Below are positions 17,201 to 26,239 of a stretch of DNA of 64,000 nucleotides, piece after piece. How positions within the stretch are numbered: the first letter of the stretch is position 1; each line of letters begins with the position of its first letter. A program made the translations under genes and the position numbers. The notes beneath the pieces are model-generated. The model did no database searches. It saw only the letters and a list, made by a program, of their open reading frames with translations, and was not told the origin of the DNA. Source of the DNA: Plazaster borealis. Taxonomy: Eukaryota > Echinodermata > Asteroidea > Forcipulatida > Labidiasteridae. The DNA is taken from assembly GCA_021014325.1 (NCBI GenBank), contig CM037462.1, positions 620,001 through 684,000 of the forward strand. Direction: 5' to 3'.

Positions 17201-17819
17201 CTGTGACCTTTTGATAATTTAGTTATACTTATTCGGCGTAGAATTGAGTAGACAATGTGCGTTTTTTTTACTTTTTAATTAAATTATTTTAAATATATAT
17301 GGCCTAATCTCTTCAGCATCGTGTAAATAATACTTAAAGTAATGCCGAAACTCAGTTCAGGATTTGTGTTCTTGCTTCTGAACATTTCGTGTGCCAAACT
17401 TATGGAGTAGCCTAAAGTTTTTATTTAACTTTGATTTTGCAGTCAAAAGTTATATTACAGATTTCAAATAATTCAATTCAGCCACCTTATAAGGAGCGAT
17501 GTAATCCAATTCTGTATACTCATCATATTAATTCCCAGTTCACACCGTCAACATGTTTGTCCCTCAACCTAGTCGGAGTTTGTTGTCTGATAGGTCAAAC
17601 TTCCTCCACTTTAATTGAAATAAAAAAAGAAATACCTAAGACACAAGAAACTTAAAGGTAAGCGTAAAGTTCCAAACTTAGCACCAGACCCGCAAAGTGA
17701 ATTAAAACACTGCCCACGCAACGCATTGGTTCCCCTTCATCATCAAACACTAGCCCCAATTGGTGGACATAAAGTACCGGGACTAGTCACCCACGGAGTT
17801 ACGCTTAGTTGATGGAGTA
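14232..17819. other. Interval between NDUFA7 and the DMRT2-like gene
   Basis: No gene is recognised. Two G-runs (about 15769-15782 and 15936-15948), a full CRE palindrome TGACGTCA at 15483-15490, the small hairpin element at 15608-15727 and pyrimidine-rich stretches near 16950-17000 are visible. ORFs of 60-130 codons occur on both strands but overlap one another and match no family. Some of this could be DMRT2 regulatory DNA. Confidence 0.4.
15608..15727. repeat. Hairpin element with GGCTACGG arms
   Basis: GGCCGTGTCCGAATTGGCTA at the left and its near-complement ending CCAATTCGGATACAGCC at the right form terminal inverted repeats of about 25 bp. Inner blocks GGCTACGGCTA and TAGCCGTAGC also pair. 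Non-coding. Confidence 0.65.
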
Positions 17820-17879
17820 CAGCAACCCGCCCGCCCGCCTAGCTGGCCGTCACAAGCGATAAGCATCAGACACCTCGGC

Positions 17880-18187
17880 CCAGATCATACGGCGGGCCTC
17901 TCACTGAGAGATGGCCTATTTTCTTTGGAGTTATCACTGCTCTGGTCGTCTGCGGTCATTCGCACCCAAGTGTCCCGATGACTTTGTTGCCATCAACACG
18001 CTGCATCTTTTTCTCTTTCCTTGACTTGGACGGATCTTCAGTTGATAAAGAAGCTGTCTGCTTAGCTGAGTTTTCTGATCGTTTTTAACTCGTGGGAGAT
18101 TTAGTTTTAGAATCATTTTGTATTCTCCTCGTGATACAGTCGGTTTCAGCTGATTTTAGTCGTCAGAATCGAAGTGCAACTTAAGGG
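17880..18187 (+). other. Possible non-coding first exon of the DMRT2-like gene
   Basis: The stretch ends in a good splice donor, AAGGG|GTAAGCAAG, at 18187/18188. The DMRT2-like coding exon is preceded by an acceptor-like AACCTTTTTGTTAAG ending at 19100, two bases before its ATG. A 5' UTR exon here with a ~0.9-kb intron (18188-19100) is therefore plausible. No transcription start can be placed. Confidence 0.3.
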
Positions 18188-19102
18188 GTAAGCAAGCAAT
18201 ATTTCTTATTTATTTCACCGAATTAACAACTAATTAATTTTTCAATTTGTAATGACTTAGGTACAATACAAAGTTTTAAAAGGTAATAATTAATAAGTGA
18301 ATAACATGTTACAAATATTCACCCATTTTCCCAAGCAACGGTTGCTTTTGTTGTGAAATCAAACATTCATTTTTGAAAGTTATTAATTTTATTCAATTCT
18401 TTTGTATAATATTATTATAAGTCCAAATACGGTAAAGAAACATGTGCAACTATAAGTGATAATTTATATGACATTGTTTATTTGTGTAGTGTAAAAAGTG
18501 ATGAATATGCGGTACTTTATGACTCTCAAATTTTAAGATGCAATTTTATGAGGCCAAAACGACAACAATTTGCATAAATTATTACAAGTCTTCAATTGAG
18601 TTTCACCAAGAGAAATAGAACTAGCTGTCTTAATACTGGGTTTAGGTTTGTACATCGACAAAGCACATGTTTTTGATCGAATGGTGAAAGGATAATGTTG
18701 TAAATTTGATATCAAAATTACTTTTGCCCCTTTGTGACTCTATAAAAATAGTCTGTCTCGTATCACGACCTGAAGAAACTATAGATAAAGACAAATTATA
18801 ATTTGCTGATTTTTGTTTAAATTATCTTGTTCTGATAGCGTTCAAGTCACTCTCTTTTTGGAGATCACTCCATAGTCAATTCACAACTAAAGAAAACCAC
18901 TTATAATAGAATGGGAATTATACACATACTTTCACACTTTTTGATAACAGGGCCTTTGTGATCGATTGTTATGTGACCTAAAATCTTATCAATCAAAGAG
19001 TATAATTTAGAATACAAATTTCAATATAATTATGAGTTGAATTAAATGTTAATGGCTGGTCCATTTGCAAATCTTTCAATACTTTAACCTTTTTGTTAAG
19101 GT

Positions 19103-22074
19103 ATGGCTACCGTAATCAGCGAGGAGTTAACGGTACACATAATAGACGGTGACGACCAAGACAGCGATGTGTGTCACACACCTCAAAGCAACTCGGACTC
19201 GCCCATCCCCCCACCCAGAATCAAAGGTAGCCCGATGGACACCCCTCTATCGGTACACCCCATGATTCCCCGGACACAGACCACAAGGAAGGTCCTAAGG
19301 ACCCCAAAGTGTGCCCGATGCCGTAACCACGGTGTCGTGTCCTGCCTCAAAGGCCACAAGAGGTACTGCCGGTGGAGAGACTGCCAGTGCACCAACTGCC
19401 AACTCGTGGTAGAGCGGCAGCGGGTAATGGCAGCTCAAGTCGCCCTGAGAAGACACCAAGCAACGGAGGGGTCGTCTCCGGTGCCCGGTAAAGATGGCCA
19501 ACCCGCAGGGAGTGGTCCTCCTCGCAAGGTGCCGTGTGGAGCTGGGAAGGGAACGGGTGGGGCGGGTGCTCGTAAGACGGCACCGCTGAGAGGTGTCGGT
19601 AGTGGCTCATCTTCTGTGTCTAAAGACATCTTAGATGGTAAGTTATCACTGTGTACACAACTTATCTGCAGCATTTACGATTGAGTGGATCGTCAGTTGA
19701 TGAAATGCGTGTACAAACAAACGATAACCACAATTCACGTTCTGAAACTAGTTTACAGTGATTAATAATAACAGATTTCGAAAATGTGTAAGCCGGAATA
19801 TAGGACCAAATTAAAAAGACAATAATTTAAAGGTAAAACAGGCTGCGAATAGGTATTATTCTAACAAATCGCAGAGTTTTATAATGCATAATGTTGTTTC
19901 AAACATTAAAAAATGGACGAAAGAATAGGCTTTTATGTTTTACGTACACTGAACAGTTGAACATAGTTGATATGTAGTCATAATTGTTCGCCTTATTAGC
20001 TAACTTTGCACCCTGAAATAATTAGTGCAAAGTAGTAAATATTTTAACGTGAAACAATTTTTAGTTTTATAACGAAACTGTGTCAGAATAACCGGTGTCA
20101 TTCGTAAAAAGGCAAAAGTGCTTTGAGAAAACAAAATAGGATCCGAGCAGTCAACTCCAATCATGTTGATGTGTTTCATCAGTGATTTTCCCATTCACAA
20201 TATACCCGTATCAAGTATAGATTTCACGTTAGCCCCTAGCGTTGTTTACCTTTTCGATTATCGCATAACTTTGTTGTGAGATATCTTGTTGTATACCACT
20301 CACTACCGTGTCAGAGCGAAACACCCACCGGGTGTTAATCCACGCAACGCCCGGGAGCCTATGGCTGGTGTACCCTGCTTGCACACCGGGGGCGCGGCGC
20401 ACTGTCAAGCCCATGATATTGTGGGTTTGGTAACGGATCCCCTGTACTTTGGGTGTATTTTTGTTAGCCTGTAGCTCTTGTTTGACACCACATGGGTTGT
20501 ATTTTGTGATGTTTTACAGCACGCCCTCGGTGCCGTCGTAAACTTTGTGGGTTTGTAACAGCTTGGTAACTTTAGATAATTTGTGTTGTCGTAAGATTGG
20601 TCCGAACTGTGGAGGTTTTTAGCTTCATATTTCCTGACCGATATTTTCTTTTGTTAGCTATAAAAGAAACCTCTTGCACTGAAGTTCCGCCAACAATATA
20701 GGTCTACCACGTGAACAAGAAACCTAAAATCTTTGGATAAGAAAAACTTTTAAAAAGTAACAGTATCGGCGTTTCTTTTTACTTCGATACCTCAGAAATA
20801 TTCCCATTTTATCAAATCTTTTTAATGTAAAACATGCTGTTGTTTTCGCCACTATGCAGAGATTTGGCACATATTGCACAACCTGTTTCGTCTATAAATG
20901 CAAATTTACCATCAACTTGTTTTCTGCGAGCACATTGAAGCGTTGGGCTACCCATTTCATTCATTTCTCGCCTATATACACTCGCTTTCCAATTCACTTC
21001 CAAATTTATTGTGTGTGTTCGACATTTCATCAGTATTGCATGTAATACCGATTCTGCTAAAACTTGTCGAACGATGGAACTCAAAAATTGTTTTAAATTT
21101 AAAAGCTTGTTTTAAAACTCTGATGTTATTGAAGGGATACAATGTCATCACTTCACAGAAGAATCACAAAGTATTACTTCATCTGTGTATGTTTTGTTTC
21201 AGGATGCCGAAGCCGGTCAAGTCGATCATCCCATTCTACCGCCAGCTCCCCACCTCGTCCGGTCATCTTTCTCCCTCCATCCGTCAGTGAGAGGATGAGA
21301 AAACGTCGAGCCTTTGCCGATAAAGACCTCGAGAGTACAATGCTACAGCGGGAGTGTCAGTGGAGCTTGATGTACGCCGCTCAGGCAGGGCTGTCCAGAC
21401 TCCAACCACCCGGGACAGATCACCACAGGCGGGCCTCCGCTACAACATCACCCCTCATCGATTCACATGGGGATATACCAAGTCAAACCAAGCACTTCTT
21501 GCGACGATTGTTCCCCAGTCTGAGCACAACGACCCTAGATTCGGCCTTGCGGTGCAGCGGTGGGAACCTTCGGTTAGCTATTGAGAAACTTGTCACAGTT
21601 CATTCACCACCCTCTCAACTCGTCACCGGGACACGCCCCGATGTGGAACATGGAGTAGTACCAGAATCAACTCTTTATCTACCTTGGTATTTGTCCTACC
21701 AAAGAAATCCATCACTTCTCAAGGAAAACGACTTGCGAACTCCATCAACACCATTTGAACAAAGAGACACAAATTCACTGGTGGCGAGTAAAACAATACC
21801 GAAATATTCGATGCAAGAGTTACGAGGCGATGGTTCGGTATCGGCATTCACGTCAATACATAGAGGTGGTAATAGTCTTCCTTCCTCCGATTCTCGAAAC
21901 CGGTTCGGCAGTGTCGAGAGTGAAAGCGAATACTCCCGCGATCGTGACGAAGAATCGATACCGACGAACTCTCAAGATAGTGGCGGAAATCAAACTCAAA
22001 GTAAACGATTTCTAAAGACGACCTCAACGTCACGACTATCGTTTTCCGTCGATTCCATAATGGGGAAAAGATGA
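19103..22074 (+). CDS. DMRT2: DM-domain transcription factor, DMRT2-like
   Basis: Nuclear DNA-binding factor of the doublesex/mab-3 family; DMRT2 genes act in mesoderm and laterality in vertebrates. Two coding exons, 19103-19637 and 21203-22074, encode 468 residues. The DM domain is at ~66-119. It has the intertwined zinc ligands C70, C73, H77, H85, C89, C94, C96 and C99, and the DMRT2-type phrases [19 protein letters not shown] and [17 protein letters not shown]. Exon 2 contains [15 protein letters not shown] (~209-223), a DMRT2 hallmark. Residues ~273-310 ([10 protein letters not shown]...[14 protein letters not shown]) resemble the CUE-like DMA domain of DMRT3/4/5. The C-terminal third is Ser-rich and low complexity. 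The start is the first ATG after an acceptor at 19100. The ortholog call rests on the DM domain and [10 protein letters not shown], so it is good but not phylogenetic. Confidence 0.9.
19638..21202 (+). other. Intron of the DMRT2-like gene
   Basis: Donor GTAAGT at 19638 and acceptor TTTTGTTTCAG ending at 21202. AT-rich. Around 20320-20410 there is a short GC-rich patch with GGGTGTTAATCC-type text, probably an old repeat. No gene inside is recognised. Confidence 0.6.
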
Positions 22075-22232
22075 AGTTGACAAACATGGTCTCGTTTTGA
22101 TTTTAAAATTTGGTCCAGAAATACGTAATCTTTTAAAATTTGCATAGGCCTAGGCCTATTTTGAATGGAAATTGTCAGTGAAAATTTTCAATGGAAATTT
22201 TCAGCTTATTAGTATTATTTTGTCTCATTTTG

Positions 22233-22500
22233 AATAAATTGTTTGTATCGACCCAGGCAAGCCATCTATTTGTTTTCACTAAGACAACAAGCATCACGAG
22301 ATTGAGGCTGAAAGTCGAAATAGTCTGGATCCTTTCATGCACAAGAGCTATATACCCTAAAGTGTGTACAGGGAACCCGACGGAGATGGCCATGTGTACA
22401 AACAAGCTATTTATGCAGTGAAGGCAAAATTTCATTTTTACTGAAAACAATTGTATAATTTCCGTCGTGATATTTACACCAATGTCACAGCGTCAATAAA
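22233..22500 (+). terminator. Candidate poly(A) signals of the DMRT2-like gene
   Basis: AATAAA occurs at 22233-22238 and 22495-22500, 160 and 420 bases past the stop codon. Either could be used. The second is followed by T/G-rich sequence. Confidence 0.4.
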
Positions 22501-23317
22501 TATCATCCTTGATGTAGATGGGCTTTACACATTTCAAGAGTGTCTTCATTCGAATAAACGAACTAAGAAATCATAAACAAACACACCCCCAAAACCCATA
22601 CAGACAAACAAACACTCCAACACCCAACAAACGAACAAACAAACGAACAAAATATTTTAATTGTAATTTCTTAAGGCGATATATTTGTAAACACACACCG
22701 TTTATTTTTAATGCTGGCTTTTGCCAATTGGTTATTTGTTTTTTTTGTTTTATGTGTATGACAACTTCTGTTCTGATTTCTTGTTGTCCTCTTAGCGATA
22801 ATAAAATAATTATGAAACTAACCATCATAAGTATGATACAAACATTGTCAAATGGAATGGTTTTTATAAATTTAACCCATTCATCAATGAATTTGTTTGA
22901 CAGAAACCACACCATGACCCCACCTTGAGATATTGTCTTACTGGTTGATATGCAAGGAGTTAAATTCTTTGAATAAATTACCATTTTGATGAGCCGGGAT
23001 TTTAGTTGTAGAATTTGTTTCAAATAATATTATTTTAACGCACGCACCAAGGCCACTATGAAACCCAATTGATGTAAGCATATTAATGGCGATTTGTTAA
23101 TGGTCCAAAGTTCAATTAAATACGAAGTATAGACAACACATTGCTAAGCAGAAACAGACTACCAGGACCCTCATGACTTATGTTGCTTTCGACTGGTTCC
23201 CTTACGTGCTTAGCGCACGTATATCCATGTACCGGTAGTCGTTGTCTTGCATTCTAACAATTCGCCAAAACTGTACCAAGCGTTTAGTCATGAAAGTCAT
23301 GATCCTCACCTAAGAAC
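22501..23317. other. Spacer between DMRT2-like gene and the palindrome
   Basis: AT-rich sequence with a CAAACAAACA-type simple repeat near 22570-22650. No gene or clear element is recognised. Confidence 0.4.
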
Positions 23318-24871
23318 GAAATTCACACAACAATCAAAGAGTTTAAACACCACTGTTAATTTGTTTTTATTGATCCATTCTTAAACAATAGAAACAGAGA
23401 GGTTTTGAAAAGAAATCAAGTCTCCTTAAAAATGCAGATGTTCGATGCAAAATAATTTATGACAAAGTAGCAGTGATGCACTGGAAGAAGAGGTGGGAAC
23501 GTTCAAAATCGCCAACGGCTGGGTTCGAACCCACCTCTCTACAAAATACTCACGCTTGGTCATAAAAAGGAAAAACGATTTCAACTCGTATTTTATATAA
23601 AAATAAATTTAAATGACAAATCCAGTTCTGAAAACCTCAGCTAAGATGTTATAACAAAAGTCCTCTAAAGCGTGTTCGACGGCTATTGGATGGTCACATC
23701 GTCGAGACTTTCTTCAGAGCACAATTGCTGAGGTCAGAGCTAGAAAACCAGATTTCTGTCTTCTTCAGATGGTCAGTTCTTGGTTTGCCGTCTAACTTGA
23801 AATCAAGCTGGGCTTCCATGTGGAGAAATGGGGCTCGACCAGAATCACCAAATTAATGGCTGGGGGTCGAACTTGGTCCACTGATGACGTAAGAACTGAC
23901 CATCAGAGAAGAGAAATCAAGTCGACATCCGATACTATGGTTCAGTTAATCCCACACGCTCAACACCTCGGCACGATCGTCGCCTTGCCCGATGACTCGG
24001 AAGTTCAGGCGGGGTTTCGGTGATGAGAAAAACGATCGCCAGGAAACAGCATCGAAGTCATAGTCTCTCCAGTCGTCGGTCTGGTCGTAGAAGTAAGTCT
24101 CTATCGACGGTCCGTAGAACTCCGGAGAAACAAGGACACCCAGTCTTGCCATGGTCTTGTTATGGTCATCAGAGATGACGTTGTCCGTTTGCCGGGAGAG
24201 TCCTTTCACGTCGCTGAGTAGGCCCTTGAGCTGGCTTTCTACATCGAGCATCTGTGAGATCTCCTTGGCTGACAGGTCACTGTCTGGTTTGAACAACTTC
24301 ATCTTATCCACTAAGCGGGGGTTGATGGCTCCCCCGCTCAGGCACAGATCTGGAGTGCTTGGTCTTTCCAGCATCAGATCTTCTTCCTCCTCAACTGTTA
24401 AATTGGTCTTGTCAATGATCTTACATCCTTCCTTCAAGAATTTCTTCTTGTGGTTAGTGACAAGGTAGTCCCCATCCCCGGACTCGCCAATTCCAGTTGA
24501 TCTACTCCCACGCTCCTTGGGCAGTCGACGGGCCACCAGACTTTCAACAGCCGTATATGTTACGGCTGGGTCCACACGTGGCCTGTGCTTCCAGAAGAGC
24601 GTTTTCCACAGTCGAAAGAAACCGCAAGATGGTTTGATGGAGCCTTCTTCCAACTCTTCCACGTTAGATGTTACAGTGGGTTGTTTTTTCGCCTTGAATC
24701 GCATAATTTTGAGAGATAAAACTCACCGCTCAAAAGTTGCACTCAGAGGAAATTTTGCATAACACAAAATGACAATGTTTGTCTCTTGTCATTCGTTGAT
24801 ATAGGCTTCGTACGGATGTAACTAACGCGCTCCTGTTGGTGTGGGCTCAAATAGTTTGTATGACGTAATAA
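23318..24871. repeat. Left arm of a large imperfect palindrome
   Basis: The reverse complement of this arm matches 26240-27842. The match runs from the outer flank (GTTTAAACTCTTTG-type text) through 3' UTR, coding sequence and 5' flank to TGACGTAATAATG near the spacer. By eye the UTRs agree at about 95%. The 5' flank and first 255 coding bases differ at only about three positions, while the 3' half of the coding sequence is much more divergent. Confidence 0.95.
23946..24704 (-). CDS. Intronless gene of unknown function, left copy of a mirrored pair
   Basis: 252-residue protein, not recognised. Residues 1-85 are identical to the right copy at 26415-27200 (start MRFKAKKQPT; aromatic/basic patch CGFFRLWKTLFWKHRPR at ~27-43). 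Residues ~86-180 are about 80% alike, with conserved RPSTPDLCLSG, LVDKM, LFKPDS and LSAKEISQMLDVESQLKGLL, the last likely a short amphipathic helix. The last ~75 residues differ greatly, then realign at AEVLSVWD before the stop. No signal peptide or membrane segment is seen. The protein is probably cytosolic or nuclear. The ATG is shared by both copies, with the same upstream sequence. A TTTATT at 23366-23371 (AATAAA on the minus strand) marks a plausible 3' end. Two intact frames and matched UTRs argue for real genes. Confidence 0.8.
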   Translation of the reverse strand: MRFKAKKQPTVTSNVEELEEGSIKPSCGFFRLWKTLFWKHRPRVDPAVTYTAVESLVARRLPKERGSRSTGIGESGDGDYLVTNHKKKFLKEGCKIIDKTNLTVEEEEDLMLERPSTPDLCLSGGAINPRLVDKMKLFKPDSDLSAKEISQMLDVESQLKGLLSDVKGLSRQTDNVISDDHNKTMARLGVLVSPEFYGPSIETYFYDQTDDWRDYDFDAVSWRSFFSSPKPRLNFRVIGQGDDRAEVLSVWD

Positions 24872-25547
24872 TGCCTGTAATCGGCGCTCAATAAAGTGAC
24901 GTATGACTTGATTTAAACGTCACAAATTATTAAAGTTAGCCATCACAACAAGTCCCCTGTGCGCGTATTTAGGCCTTGCATGTGACGTCACAAGACCCAA
25001 ACGGCGCCCTCACTGGGGACAATGAAGACCTAACTTTGGCTGAGAGTTGTGCGCGGCGCGTACAACACGCGTGGACGTTTCCATTTGACCTCAGCGATGA
25101 CGGCCAATGCAAGTCTTGCGCGTATCGAAAACGAGAAGACAAATCGAAAGAAGACTATAACTATTTGTCTATGAAATCAAATCTTCTTTTAAAAATATAT
25201 TTATATAAAATTCTTGAAAGTAAAATTGCCCACAGCAATTTGTTATCAATGCAATTTCATTTTCAACACGATTTTATGCGACCATAACACAGGTTTAATT
25301 ATAACACGAATGCAGTTGGGCAAAATTCTTAGTTGTTTGCAATTAACCGGAAATTACTAGAATCAAGGCTTATTCTCGGTATTTCTTTGCTTATTTTCGT
25401 AGTACATTTTACTTTCATTATACTTCATGACTAAGTCTAGATTTTACTTTCCCAACTATGTGATATTTCTATAGCTTTATTAAACTACGTCAGTAAACTA
25501 AAGTGTTTGAAGAATCAGCATCGCGCACACGTCGTATGATTGGAGCC

Positions 25548-25690
25548 CAACTTGGTCCCGGAATTCACTGCCGTGGCTACGGTTGAATTGCAGTGAAAAG
25601 GCATATTATTCTTCCACGTTGTCGCTGCAGCCAACGGCCATAGCCGTAGCCAAAGTCACTTGATCTAGGCACAGCCGTTGTGGCAAGATG
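25548..25690. repeat. Hairpin element with GGCTACGG/CCGTAGCC arms
   Basis: GCCGTGGCTACGGTTG is answered by CCATAGCCGTAGCCAAAG about 70 bases later. The inner words are the same as in the element at 15608-15727, so they are probably one family. Non-coding. Confidence 0.45.
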
Positions 25691-25893
25691 TTCTGCCCCC
25701 TCCCATAAATGTGGCGAATTTTTTAAAATTCTACTGATTACGCACTCTGTTGTAACAAACGGCCCCTCCAGCCCGTATTATGGGTGGGGACACATACACC
25801 GGGGGGCGGGGGGGACACCACACACAAAAAATCCCCTGGCACACCGACCATAGACGTGGTTGGGAGTAATTCCCTTATTGCCTCACGTACTTT

Positions 25894-26044
25894 GGCCCTT
25901 TCCGAAGCCACGGCTTGTTCTTTGTGCTCCGGCTTAGGCTATTTAAGTAATGATGAAAACGTATGCTTTCGGTACGGGGCTGCGAACAGGCAGACGGAGC
26001 CTAAAGCCGGAGCCCGAGCCCAAACTGTGGTTTCGAAAAGGCCC
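25894..26044. repeat. Hairpin MITE-like element in the palindrome spacer
   Basis: Left arm GGCCCTTTCCGAAGCCACGG and inner GCTCCGGCTTAGGCT; right arm complement AGCCTAAAGCCGGAGC and GTGGTTTCGAAAAGGCC. Arms of ~55 bp with a short loop. Confidence 0.65.
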
Positions 26045-26239
26045 TAGCCCAAATGCCGCTCATACAAAACAATGAGGTAAAACAATGATGAAACAATGGA
26101 AACGCACATCCGTGTACGCGCGGCGCACACGATGTGCCAATGAGCAACCTTCTTTAGACATCTGGCTGAGGGCGCCCTACTCAAATGACGTCATGTGCGT
26201 CAAGTTTATTTTTGTAAACAGAAGAAAGGTGGATTTTTA

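Larger units (their letters stand above)
24872..26239. promoter_or_regulatory. Divergent promoter spacer of the mirrored gene pair, rich in CRE sites
   Basis: The ~1.4-kb non-palindromic centre lies between the two genes. Left side: TGACGTCA at 24983-24990, TGACGTAT at 24897-24904, ACGTCA at 24918-24923, and TGACGTAA at 24861-24868 just inside the arm. Right side: TGACGTCA at 26186-26193 and TTACGTCA at 26251-26258. Such CRE sites are bound by CREB/ATF factors (established). No TATA box is evident. Two small hairpin elements (25548-25690, 25894-26044) fill much of the middle. Confidence 0.55.

Noticed and set aside
22518..23023. 136- and 150-codon ORFs after the DMRT2-like gene
   Set aside because: Both come from a CAAACA-type simple repeat and AT-rich sequence, on opposite strands of the same bases.
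24151..24762. Plus-strand frames of 105 and 81 codons in the left arm, mirrored at 26357-26938 on the minus strand
   Set aside because: They are antisense shadows of the mirrored genes; their identity between arms only reflects the repeat.
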